From contig OOIN01000032.1 of NCBI GenBank assembly GCA_900323505.1, forward strand, positions 372,001-436,000: a DNA stretch of 64,000 nt, in the 5' to 3' direction. Made by a program: the position numbers and the translations under genes. The notes below the pieces were generated by a model. It did not search any database, was not told the origin of the DNA, and was given only the letters and a program-made list of their open reading frames with translations. The stretch comes from Ustilago trichophora (Eukaryota > Basidiomycota > Ustilaginomycetes > Ustilaginales > Ustilaginaceae). The stretch's first letter is position 1, and each line of letters begins with the position of its first letter. Shown in pieces: positions 17,673 through 27,538 of the stretch.

Positions 17673-20523
17673 GCAGCAGCAGCCCCAGTTGCAAGCGCAG
17701 AATGCTCAGCAGCAGGGTGTTGGCCAACAGCCCTCGCTGGCCGGTTTCAACCCACCTCCACCGCCGATCCTGAGCGCCGAACACCTCGCCAAGGTGGGCA
17801 TGACCCAGGAGCAATTCAACAAGGTCTTCCTCAGCCAACAGCTTAATGCATGGCGACAGGAGCAGCTCCAGAACCAGCAGCGACAGATGAACCAGGGCTA
17901 CCAAGCCAACCAGGCTGGTCCCAACAACATGCAGGGTCTCGGTCAGAATGGCCTGCAGCAACCAGCCCAAGCGCAACAACAGTCCCAGCAGCAGCAGCAG
18001 CCCCAGCAACAGCAGGGTCAGATACAGCTCGGTACGCAGCAGCAGCAGCAGCAGCAGCCACAGATGGGATGGTCGAACCAACAAAGACCCATGATGCCTC
18101 AAACATCGGGAGCTCAACCATCTCAAGCGCTGCCTGCCAGCTTTGGTGCGGGCATGCCGGTGCAACAGATCGCCCCGCAGCAGATGCAAAACTCGGGTCA
18201 GTTGGGACCCAACGCTCAAGGTCAGCAGCCAGGCCAGCCGCCGCAGTCACAGCAACAACAACAGCAGCAGCAGCCTCAGCAGCAGCCGCAGATGCAGAAT
18301 CAGTCTTCACAGCCTCAACAAGCTGGCACGCAGGGCGCCTCGGGTGCACCGAACGCGTCAGGACCACAACAGGGTCAGCAAGGGCAGATGGCTGGTCGTC
18401 CCTCGAACATGTCGCAAGCGCGGTTCATTGCAGTAAGCCCCGAGCAGCTCGAGCAGGCACGTGCAGCCATGACGAAGATCGACCAGGAATTGGCGACACA
18501 GAGGCCGAGATTGCCCATCATTCAGAACATTGCCGACGACGAGCGCGACCAGATTCTGGACCAGGTACAGAAGCTTGCACCGATCCAGGCGACTGTCACT
18601 GCCTTGTTGCCCGCTTTCTACGCAATGAACGGCAATCTTGAACCAGCCAAGCGTCTCAAAATCATGGCGTTCATGTACAAGGACCAATATGACCTGCTAC
18701 CCAAGAAGCAGTGCATTCTGCGCTTGGCCGATCTGGACAAGCTCAAGATGCAGATGAGCCGTTGCATCAGCTTTGTCCGTTCCAGCAACCCAGAGCTGGC
18801 CCAACGCATCGTCACCTCGCTCGGCGAACAGTCTCGCGCTGCTCAGCAGAACGGCATCGCTTCGGGAGCTGCAGGTGCCAACGCCGTCGCAGCGCCCCCG
18901 GCAGCAGCCAACCCAATGCAGCCAGCAACCTCCGCCGCTCCGGCACCGGCACCGGCACCCGCGTCAGTAGCAGCAGCTCCTGATGCAGCCGTTAACCAGG
19001 CTCAGGGTGCAGAGCTTGCCCCCGGTATGAACGCGGATGGCACCTTCGACGCCGCTGCCGCGATGCACGGCATCAAGCGCGGACTTCGCCCCGAAAACCT
19101 CAAGCTACCACCCAACAAGCGTGCCAAGAACGCGCCTGGTGCCGGCAAGGCGATGAGTCCTTCCTCTGGAGCCAACGAGTCGCCGAAGGTCGCTCCCTCG
19201 CCTGCTCAGCCCGAAGACACTCCCACGCCTGCAGGCTCGACGCCGGCTGCCAAAGGAGGAAAGAAGGCGGACAAGGCGCCCAAAGGCGGCAAGGCGACAG
19301 CCAAGAAAGGCAAAGGCACCGCCGGTACTCCTACATCATCCGCCGCTGAACCCGACAAGAAGTTCAAGACGAGCGCCGACATCATGGCTGAAGTCAAGCG
19401 GGAGATGGCTGAGGCTGAACGCAAGCGCCGCGAGGAGGGTGCTGGTGGGGCCTCGACCAGCGACGCTGCCGGCAACGCAGCTGCAGCTGCCAAGGTGGAC
19501 ACGGCCAACATCAAGGCAGAGCAGGAAGCTGAGGAGAAGCGCAAGAAAGACCAGGAGCTGGCCGGACGCGACCCTGCTGGGCTTGTCGAATCGACATGGC
19601 AGGAGCTTCTTGCTACGGGCAACGTCAGCAACGGCCTTCGTGGCCCCAACGGCACTGCGGGAGACAACTCGTTGCTAGGCGCTCCCAGTGCCGGGCCGTC
19701 TGCACAGAACGGCTCGGATCCCAAGGCGCTGCAATCGCTCATGTCTCTGCTGGGTCAAGACTCGATGCTCTCGGGTTTGCCTGCCAACGGCGTCAACGTT
19801 CCCTCGAAGGGCCTCATGCAGGGCGGCGAAGGCAGCGCTGGCAATGGAGCGAGCTTGTTGGACGGTGCTTTGGACTCTTTACCCTCTGCAGACGCCGATA
19901 CCGGCCTGGATATCGATCTGTTCGACTTTATTGAAGCATCGGCTGCTGGGCCAGACGCTTTTGATGCGGATGTCGATCTGAGCGGAGTGTTTGGATCGGG
20001 AGGCTTCAACGCATCGACACACGAAAGCGAGCCACCTGTAGAGACGCCCGAGCTGGTGGCAAGTGCTCGACTTCCCGGTGGGAGCTCGAACGCCTCGACG
20101 GCATCCAACTCGACGGCCAACTCGCTTCGAGCCAAGCTGCCAGCGACGCTGGGAGGAGGGAGCGGGCTGGATTTTGGCTCTGCCGGACCGTCGAGCACGA
20201 GTCCGGCGGAAATGAGTAGCTGCGATGAAATTGATCTCGACAAGAGCCCGTTCGTTCATAGAATGAGACTGGATCGCATCGGCTTGACCATGGCGCCTGC
20301 AGCCTCGGGAAGCGAGGCGGGCAAGGTTGCCAAGGAAGCCGGCCAGAGCACGGCGAAGGCTCCGGAGGAAACAGCGATCAACCAGGTTGAGCTCGGACCT
20401 GGTTCGCAGGGCATCATCGCAGGCTCAGGCGACGAATGGTGGGACTTGGACCACTTTGCCAGCATGGGCGGTGGTTTTGGATCGGACACCAATACCGACC
20501 AGCCATGGGCGGTTCTGAGCTGA
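15287..20523 (+). CDS. SWI1: Gln-rich ARID-domain protein, Swi1-like, one intron
   Basis: Probable DNA-binding subunit of a SWI/SNF-type chromatin remodeller. Exon 1 is 15287-15901, the intron 15902-16005 (GTACGT ... CAACAG) and exon 2 16006-20523, giving 1710 residues with the frame preserved. The first 590 residues are dominated by Gln, Pro, Met and Asn, including a (CAG)14 run. An ARID/BRIGHT domain spans about residues 592-688: FMKALVDLMKKRGTPI, PKVGGRELDLYRFYQIV, then HGG and GAWPAIAMSL. More Gln-rich sequence follows. A conserved helical block starts near residue 1010 (PEQLEQARAAMTKIDQEL, DLLPKKQCILRLADLDKL). The tail is Ala/Lys-rich and then acidic (DIDLFDFIEASA) and ends in WAVLS. ARID plus Gln-rich composition is characteristic of Swi1, but the exact orthology is inference. 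Confidence 0.82.
16300..16341 (+). repeat. (CAG)14 coding repeat, poly-Gln
   Basis: Fourteen consecutive CAG codons in the ARID protein gene. Other Gln runs in the same gene (near 16860, 17640 and 18040) mix CAA and CAG, so this is the purest and probably the most length-variable one. Confidence 0.95.
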
Positions 20524-21282
20524 TGCCTAGTTGTGCATCGGCAAGGCGTCGCGCTGCTTTGATGGGGAGTAGAAGACGCTTCATCTCCCTAGCCCTCCTC
20601 TTCAAAATACATAGTGAAGTGCCTGTTATCAGAGCACATCTTCCCTTTGTCGGTTGCTTTTTTTGCGCCGACGCCATGATATCCGGGCTTCTTCTTTGCA
20701 CCCTGTTGGTACAAAAAACGCTTTTTTGTTGTTGTTCTTCTTCTTCTTTTTCTTCTTCATCATCTTTCCCCCTTTATCTGCACATCTACTGTATTCGTCG
20801 TCATTCCTGCTTTTCACTTTCAAGGTCTCTGATTCGTGTCATGATTATCCTATTATTCCCGTCCGAGTTCCGTTCAATGCCACCAGATTGACAAGCCAGA
20901 TGATGTAGAGTATCGTACAGTAGCGTGTCCAAGCGTTGTTGGTCTGAGAGTGTGTATGCCAGTGCCAAGATGGCAGCTGCCATGTGCTCGGCACGTGCGG
21001 CTAGTTGCTGTGGAGGAAAGCAGGTAGTCGACGTTGAGCCGGAAATCGGGTGCGATGTGCGCAAGTGGTAGCGTACCGATGAGCGTGGCACGTCTCTTGG
21101 GATAGATTCCCGATGGCCATGGAAGCGACGTACAGAGTGGCGGAAGTGATTGGGATGGGATCTTCCAAGAAAGGGTCCAGTTAGCATCGCACTTTGCGCG
21201 TCGGATTCAACATCTCAAAGCAGGGGCAAAGCAATCGGCAAGGTGACGCAGCGCATGAGAACATGGCCATCATCGAATTATT

Positions 21283-21310
21283 GTACAGTAGAGTACTGTA
21301 CTGTACTGTG
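21283..21310. promoter_or_regulatory. Cluster of GTACAGTA / TACTGTAC inverted and direct repeats
   Basis: GTACAGTA at 21283-21290 and its inverse TACTGTAC at 21294-21301 are separated by three bases. The ACTGT unit then repeats directly to 21310. The arms can form a small hairpin. The cluster lies 0.9 kb upstream of the PhoD-like ATG. Confidence 0.4.
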
Positions 21311-21769
21311 ATTTCAACGCGAGGCGTAAGACGGGTCTGTGTTACCAAATTCGGGAAATTTATTTTTCAGAAAAAAAGGATTTGTAATGGAGCGGCTATG
21401 CGCGTGAGAGAGAGAGAGAGGGAAAGAGAAAAGCCAAGATTCGTGCGACCGTCTGACAGCTGGACGATCGTCGTAAAAAGCGAAAGGACTCGAGCATCTT
21501 GTGCATGATTGTTTTGTTTTTTATTGTTCGCAAGTGGGGAGAGGTCGATCTTGCGTGTAGAAAGGACAGAGAGCAGGATGCTGAAACAATAAAAGTTGCA
21601 AGGCGCTGGAGCTCGTCTACATCCCGTTCTTGGCAGGGTCAGCAGCAAGCTGTACTCTATGGATCGACCTTCCCGTTGTCGGCTCTCTCTCAACAGGAGG
21701 CATTTTCATTATTTCGCATTCGATTCGCTTAGGAGGCGCCGCAGAAATGCCATACGAAATCGGAATGTC

Positions 21770-21794
21770 AAAAAAAAAAAAAAAAAAAAAAAAA
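21770..21794. repeat. A25 homopolymer followed by GA repeat
   Basis: Twenty-five consecutive A, then a GAGAGA tract to about 21815. Simple-sequence DNA in the PhoD-like promoter region. Confidence 0.95.
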
Positions 21795-22191
21795 GAGAGA
21801 GAGAGAGAAAGAGAGTCGTGTCTCCCGTGGGCTGCCAACTCCGCTGCTGCTAAGCCTTTACTCCTCCACTCACTGCCGCTGCAACACTGCAACTTTGCCG
21901 CTGTGCTTGCACACATACCCTGTGATAGCGTCAGACAGCATTGCCTCACAATCCCATTCGCACTCTCTCCTTCTACCTCGGAATCTAGCCGACTTTTTTC
22001 GTCGACCCATCCGCAGCATCACTCACACTGTCTCGCCCCGTCTTCTGGCATCCTTCCTTCTGACCACCATCACACCTCCTACTAGGACGCCGCCCCGGAA
22101 ACTTTCTACGACTCGAATCACATCATCCATCCGGCCCTGGTGTATACCCGTTTTGACCTAGCAACTTGCACGCTTCTGCATTTCAATTACC

Positions 22192-24063
22192 ATGACGACC
22201 CTCAACGTCAAGACGGGGCCTATGCTCCGCTACGACTCGGTCGACCTCAGCCAGTCTGTTTACCATGCCTATGCCATGATCGTCACCGAGGACGCTACCA
22301 GTGACTATTCCATCACCCCCACCCTTCAGCTCAAATGGCAGAACGCTTCCACCGTATCTGCGGCTAATGCCGACGGCTCTACCGCCGTGTCAGAGGACAA
22401 CTCGAACACACAGTCTCAAGCCATCAAGCTTTACCAGTACCACGGTGCCGAGGGCTCCTTTACCTTTTGGCGTTTCAAGATCGAGATCCCCATGGCTGAC
22501 CACGAGCTTGCGGTCCACTACTCGATCGACGGTGAGGCGCATCCCAACTCGCAGTCCGAGGCCATCAAGGGCATGACTGGTCACACTTTCTTCGTTCCCT
22601 CCAAAACTCAGAACTTCCGATGGGCTGGTCACAGCTGCAACGGTTTCAGCGCCAGCGTCGACGAGGGCGAGTTCAACGGCCCCAACCCACTCTGGGATGA
22701 TATGCTCAAGGCGCACGCCTCCAAGCCCTACCACGCCGTTATTGGCGGTGGTGACCAGATTTACTGCGACAAGCTCGTCCGTGAAACCGAGATGCACGAC
22801 TGGAACAACCAGTCCGACTCAAAGAAGCGTATGGCTTACCCGCTCACCGATGAGATTCGCACCTGCATCGACCGTTACATGTTCAACCACTACTGTGAGT
22901 GGTTCGGCGGCGGATCCTTTGCCAAGACCATCGCTCAGATTCCCATGATCAACATGCTCGACGATCACGATCTTATCGACGGTTTTGGTACCTACCCGGA
23001 CGATCTCATGCGCGCCCCCGTGTTCAACCACGTCGGCAGCCGCGGTTACTTTTTCTTCTTGCTTTTCCAGCTCTTTATCAATGACGAGGTGGATGGTGTC
23101 AGCGAGACCGCGCACCCGAACAAGAGTATGCTCATCGGTGGTGAGGGCGTCTACATCCCCTTCCGCAACCATAGCTTGCTTTCCTATCTGGGTCCCAAGC
23201 AGTGGATTCTGCTTGCCGACTGCCGATCCGAGCGCAAGATCGACCAGATTTGCAGCAAGGCCACCTACCAGCGTCTGTTTGATGCCGTTCGCCAGCTGCC
23301 GCCTGGTGTAGAGCATCTTATCATCTTGCTCGGTGTGCCTCTCGCTTACCCACGCATGGTCTTCTTGGAGCGCACCCTTTCCAGCTCCATGAACCCTCTC
23401 ATCATGCTCGCAAAGGGTCTCTCGCCTGGATTCACCAACAACTTTAACGGCCAAGTGGAGCTCCTCGACGATTTGGGAGACCACTGGTGTGCAGGCCCAC
23501 ACAAGCACGAGCGCAACTGGCTCGTCGAGCGCGTCCAAGAGCTGTCTCTCGAGAAGCACCTCCGCGTCTCTTACATCAGCGGCGATGTACACGCCGCCGG
23601 AGTAGGTGTCTTTTTTGGCTACCATCAGCACGATCCCAGCCTCGACCCCAAATACTCTCTCGCCGTCATCACCTCCGCCATCGTCAACACCCCTCCACCT
23701 CCCGCCGTCATCTCGATGCTCAACAAGCTCGCCAGCAAAAAGCATCGATCTCTCTTCTACTGCGGTACCAAAGAGACCATGGTGCCCCTCTTTGAGACCG
23801 ATCTGGAAGGCAAATCGCAGAAAGACAAGTACATTATTGGAGCCCGTAACTGGTGCTCTGTCGATTACCACGTGCAGACGGGCGAGTTGGAGTTTGATAT
23901 CCGAGTCGAGAAAGTTAGGGGTGGTGGAGAGACAAAGAGCTATGCAGTTAAAGCTCCTGCGCCCAAATGGGAGGTTGCAAAACATCATCATCACCTCCTT
24001 CACTCGAAGGAGTTTGACAAAGATATCGGAACATTAAACGGTCAAGGACAGGTTGCAAAGTGA
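22192..24063 (+). CDS. PhoD-like metallophosphatase-domain protein
   Basis: A 623-residue intracellular protein with a PhoD-like (alkaline phosphatase D / calcineurin-like) metallophosphatase fold. An N-terminal beta-rich domain covers about residues 1-140. The metal-binding region shows GGGDQIYCD (about residues 185-193), the NMLDDHDLIDG motif near 255-265, and a C-terminal YISGDVHAAGVG motif near 463-474. These supply the Asp/Asn/His ligands expected of the fold. No signal peptide or membrane helix is seen, unlike secreted bacterial PhoD, so a cytosolic role is likely. The substrate cannot be read from sequence. The C-terminus is His-rich near KHHHHLLH. It converges on the Arg-rich gene across 320 bp of repeats. 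Confidence 0.85.
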   Translation: MTTLNVKTGPMLRYDSVDLSQSVYHAYAMIVTEDATSDYSITPTLQLKWQNASTVSAANADGSTAVSEDNSNTQSQAIKLYQYHGAEGSFTFWRFKIEIPMADHELAVHYSIDGEAHPNSQSEAIKGMTGHTFFVPSKTQNFRWAGHSCNGFSASVDEGEFNGPNPLWDDMLKAHASKPYHAVIGGGDQIYCDKLVRETEMHDWNNQSDSKKRMAYPLTDEIRTCIDRYMFNHYCEWFGGGSFAKTIAQIPMINMLDDHDLIDGFGTYPDDLMRAPVFNHVGSRGYFFFLLFQLFINDEVDGVSETAHPNKSMLIGGEGVYIPFRNHSLLSYLGPKQWILLADCRSERKIDQICSKATYQRLFDAVRQLPPGVEHLIILLGVPLAYPRMVFLERTLSSSMNPLIMLAKGLSPGFTNNFNGQVELLDDLGDHWCAGPHKHERNWLVERVQELSLEKHLRVSYISGDVHAAGVGVFFGYHQHDPSLDPKYSLAVITSAIVNTPPPPAVISMLNKLASKKHRSLFYCGTKETMVPLFETDLEGKSQKDKYIIGARNWCSVDYHVQTGELEFDIRVEKVRGGGETKSYAVKAPAPKWEVAKHHHHLLHSKEFDKDIGTLNGQGQVAK

Positions 24064-24173
24064 GGCTCATGACACTGTTAGAAATCTTTCCTGTTAAATA
24101 GTAAGGATTTTATACTGTATACCCCTTTTCGATGCCCATTTTCCAGTTTTAAGATACGCTCTTTTCCCGTTTC

Positions 24174-24224
24174 ACACTCCAATCTTTGTTACACTCCAAT
24201 CTTTGTTACACTCCAATCTATGTT
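24174..24224 (+). repeat. Tandem 17-mer, three copies
   Basis: The unit ACACTCCAATCTTTGTT occurs twice exactly at 24174-24190 and 24191-24207, and once with one substitution at 24208-24224. It lies 110 bp past the PhoD-like stop codon, within its probable 3' UTR. Confidence 0.95.
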
Positions 24225-24288
24225 TCTTCTTGTTTAATCACACTCTTCGACCTCTTTTCGTAAGTTATTCAATCAACGCTTTCACACC

Positions 24289-24319
24289 AAAAAAAAAAGG
24301 GGGGGGGGGGGGGGGGGGG
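24289..24319 (+). repeat. A10G21 homopurine tract
   Basis: Ten A followed by twenty-one uninterrupted G on the + strand. Such a G run can fold into a G-quadruplex. It sits 65 bp beyond the stop of the minus-strand gene. The exact length may be affected by sequencing error. Confidence 0.9.
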
Positions 24320-24383
24320 AAGGATATCATTGCAAGCCAACTCTTACACATTGAAAAAGGATGACCTTTTTTTTGGTTGGGTC

Positions 24384-26063
24384 TTAAACGACAGGATGTT
24401 GAAGTTGAGAATTGATTAATTTCAACAATTCTTCTTTTCTATTTTCCTCCAAGCTATAAGCGTCTGCAGTTTCTCGTGCTACCTCTAAAGATTTTTCAGC
24501 CGCTTGTCTTCTATTTGTCGCGCTAGCATGATCGAGTTCTGCGTCTTTTAGTTGTGCACGTGCGAGACGGATAGCAGTACGTTTCGAGCCTAAAACCGAG
24601 TTGGTGATGAAGGTATTACGTGCGTTTTCCAGGCTGAGAAGTTCTGCATCGAGATCAGGGGTGAGTTTGTAAGCCAGGCTGAAGTGCGGAATGGCAGGAG
24701 TGGTGATAGTGGTAGTGGTGGAAGGTGAGGCGATGGCGGCAGAGGGGCCGGTGGCGATGTTGGAGTTAGAAGGGCCAGCGGCGGGGGTGGTAGGGGTTTG
24801 GGAAGACGAAGTGCGAGAGAGTCGCGGTGCTGCCAAGTGGCCACCAGGGGTTATGGATGTGGATGGGGAATAGGGCGAAGTTTCGTGTGGTGATGAGCCT
24901 GGATGAGCGCCACCATACCCTCGATATCCACCTTCATCTTCGAGATAGGTAGAGTCATAAGGGTTGGTATCCCTTCTCCCCCGTCCAAAAGATGGATGTC
25001 CACCACGGTAAGCTCCACCCGATGGCGGAGGTCCATCGCGCGCCGATCGTGGGAAACGGACATTTGAAAGGCTGAGATAGCTGCTTGCTTCGCGATCCGA
25101 GCCGCCAGGAGTGTAGGGTCCTGTCAGACCGGGGCCGGAGCTCTCGCGAGGACCACCACGGTAGGCGGAGGATGGTGCCATGGGTGGACCACGGGAAGCT
25201 CGAGGACCGGTGGGAGGGGTTGAGATAAAGCCTGCTTCACGTGATGCTGGTCCACGTGGGGTTGAACGAGGGTCCATGTCTCGTGCGTCAGGGCGGAAGC
25301 GGGGCGCTTCGGGGGTATCGAGGTGGGATGCTGAAGCAGATGTCGCGGATGAAGGTGGTGGTGAACGGCGAGCATGATAGCTACTCGCTGGGGCTGATCG
25401 TTCAGCAGCGGAAGGAGCTGCTCCTGTTGAGTGGTCTAGCTCACGTTCTCTGCCTTCGGAGGATCCGATTGATGTTCTGCCATACGATCCACGTTGGTCG
25501 TACCTTGGGTCTACACCTGGACTTCTCGACCGCGGCCTACGTGGTGGAAGATGATCAGCGTGCCTCGCCCTCTCCCTATCATATCCTTCCGGACCCGCTG
25601 CACGATACATCCTTTCATCAGCGTCGTAGTCTCCCCATCCACCACCATGGCGCACAGGGGGCCCTCTTCCAGGACCAGCACGCTCTCTGTCTCTCTCGCT
25701 CTCCCTCTCACGCTCCCTCTCCTCCATACGTTGTCGGTAGCGTTCCTCCTCCTTGGCCTCCCACGCCTCTCGCTCGCGTTCCAGCTCCATGCGCTCCTGC
25801 TCGTTACGAGGCAACGGTCTGCGGCTGTAGTCCCACGGTCTAGGCGGAGGGATCGCTTTATGCACTCTGCGGGGACGAGACTCCCCTCCATAACCGCCGC
25901 GCGGATCCGGGTAGTAAGAGGATGGATAGGATTCGCGCGCATCGTAGCCGTAGTCGTGGTCTTCTCGGTGGTGATGATGGTGCCGAGGTGCGTAGCGTCG
26001 GTCATCGCGAGGTGGACCACGTCCACCACCGCGGTATGCTGAGCCGTGATATCTGTCCGACAT
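24384..26063 (-). CDS. Unrecognised Arg/Gly/Pro/Ser-rich protein with C-terminal coiled coil
   Basis: No family is assigned. The start at 26063 (MSDRYHGSAYRGGGRGPP) gives 559 residues; the frame is open further upstream but lacks similar composition. The N-terminus is RGG/Tyr-rich with a His run. Residues about 70-130 form a charged Glu/Arg helix (RNEQERMELEREREAWEAKE). A long disordered middle is rich in Ser, Pro, Gly and Arg. The last 100 residues are predicted coiled coil (TPDLDAELLSLENARNTF ... SLEENRKEELLKLINSQL). RG-rich plus coiled-coil layout suggests an RNA-associated or scaffolding protein, but that is only inference. The 3' fifth of the gene is visibly more AT-rich in codon choice than the rest. 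It converges on the PhoD-like gene. Confidence 0.7.
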   Translation of the reverse strand: MSDRYHGSAYRGGGRGPPRDDRRYAPRHHHHHREDHDYGYDARESYPSSYYPDPRGGYGGESRPRRVHKAIPPPRPWDYSRRPLPRNEQERMELEREREAWEAKEEERYRQRMEERERERESERDRERAGPGRGPPVRHGGGWGDYDADERMYRAAGPEGYDRERARHADHLPPRRPRSRSPGVDPRYDQRGSYGRTSIGSSEGRERELDHSTGAAPSAAERSAPASSYHARRSPPPSSATSASASHLDTPEAPRFRPDARDMDPRSTPRGPASREAGFISTPPTGPRASRGPPMAPSSAYRGGPRESSGPGLTGPYTPGGSDREASSYLSLSNVRFPRSARDGPPPSGGAYRGGHPSFGRGRRDTNPYDSTYLEDEGGYRGYGGAHPGSSPHETSPYSPSTSITPGGHLAAPRLSRTSSSQTPTTPAAGPSNSNIATGPSAAIASPSTTTTITTPAIPHFSLAYKLTPDLDAELLSLENARNTFITNSVLGSKRTAIRLARAQLKDAELDHASATNRRQAAEKSLEVARETADAYSLEENRKEELLKLINSQLQHPVV

Positions 26064-27538
26064 TGCGTTGGACCAGGTGTAGAAATGAGTGTGCGTGTGA
26101 AGGGTGATGGTGAGAAGGCTAAGTTGGAATGCGCAGGAATTGTTGTTTTCGGGAATCGGCAATTTCGCAGTCGGGAATTTTCTCGCGCGGAACAGCGACC
26201 GCGCCAATGTGTCACTACCTGGACGCTAATCAGCTCTTGCCATCCTTCACAGACTCACACCTTTTGAGATGGCCAGGAATGGATGAGATGGGCAGCATGA
26301 ACGAGGCACTCACAGGAGTAACGCTGTATTCCGATGGACTTTCTTGCGGGTGGTTGATGCACTTAAGAGCGTAGTCACATTCGAGGCAGTATCAAAACTC
26401 GAATCAGCAACCGTCAGGAGACTTGTCAGTTGCTACTGACTACCTGCACAGAGATCACCAAGACAAGTGGAAAGCAGGTGGAAGTGTCCCATCTGAGGCC
26501 TCTGCATTGAGCTTTCAATTAAGTCAACCTCACTTAGATGTCCATGTCCATTGCAAAACATCGCCTCGAAGCCGTCTTTTCTTGTATGCGCATTAGTACA
26601 ATTATCGTATCGGTGAAGACTTGCAGCCACTTCACCGACACACCAATGTGATCAAAATTTGATGATCGTCACAGATTTGCTGCCCGAACAAGTCTAGTAT
26701 TGCCAATGCTCACCTCCTCTCCTTTTCTGTGTCGCTATGAGTACACATCCTTTTCGCTTATGGCTCTTGGAATATCACTGATCAGAAGAGTCCCAATACG
26801 TCTCCAATGGCTGACGTAGCTGGGAGAAGACAAGCGCGAGACAACTGAACACAATTCAAAGTGGCACATACAGTTCACGCTGAACTTGAGCCTACAGCGC
26901 TTCTTCTGATGACTCGGGGGGGAAAGTGTACAGGATCAATTGGTCTGAGCCAGGCAATCGCCCGTGTCACCACTGCACACACGATCTTAGGCCCGTGCGC
27001 TGCTCGTGATGATGCAATTCAGGTAGGGTCTAGCCCACCGGGGACCTACCAGAACACCGAAAACTGGATGGTTGGCAAAACTCGAAGCTCGTCCCTTGAT
27101 ACGCCCACTTCATCAACACAAAAAAGGGGGGGACTTACGGTGCGTGAATCTCGCAACCGCTCTGCTGGCATCGCCAAATATTGTGTTCAGCCTCGTTGAT
27201 ATGAAGGGATCCTTGCGAACAAGCGCCCGTTGGTGGGAAGTGGGAAGCATGGCGACAACGTTGACGGCGTATCACCTTCGGTCACACAGAAATGCAAGCT
27301 TGGCTGAACATACATGTCAGGCAAGAATCCCCATGTGGTAAGCCTTTGGACGGCCAAATTACGGATCAAAGTGGGCCACGAGACAAGTCCAAGAAGACAT
27401 AAAATGAGACCGTGTCGACCTGAATCTTCTCCATGTTGTTATTCAAACTACAAGACTCTCTGTGCCGGACACATTCCTCTTCTCATCCCTCCCGTAGGCT
27501 GGACCTCCAGATCTTTCCCTGATACTCTTCTCCTCACC
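26064..27538. promoter_or_regulatory. Divergent intergenic region between the Arg-rich gene and GH45
   Basis: This 1.5-kb region lies between two divergent start codons and should contain both promoters. Only short frames without recognisable motifs are present. The 75 codons open upstream of the GH45 Met at 27539 precede a clear signal peptide and are treated as leader. Confidence 0.5.

Larger units (their letters stand above)
20524..22191. other. Intergenic region upstream of the PhoD-like gene
   Basis: No gene is supported. It holds the 3' region of the ARID gene, T-rich and CTT-rich runs near 20720-20770, a cluster of TACTGTA-family motifs at 21283-21310, an A25 run at 21770-21794 followed by GA repeats, and a C/T-rich leader from about 21840 to 22190. 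A 128-codon minus-strand frame at 20801-21187 has no recognisable feature. Confidence 0.6.
24064..24383. other. Convergent 3' intergenic region rich in repeats
   Basis: Between the stop codons of two convergent genes lie three tandem copies of a 17-mer (24174-24224) and an A10G21 tract (24289-24319). No gene is seen. Confidence 0.75.

Noticed and set aside
17263..18219. Leu-rich 318-codon minus-strand frame
   Set aside because: Poly-Leu results from reading CTG on the strand opposite the CAG-rich ARID gene.
20801..21187. 128-codon minus-strand frame with a short helical-looking segment
   Set aside because: No recognisable family, no promoter signal, and it overlaps the probable 3' region of the ARID gene.
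27314..27538. 75-codon extension upstream of the GH45 Met
   Set aside because: It would bury a clear signal peptide inside the protein, so the ATG at 27539 is preferred.
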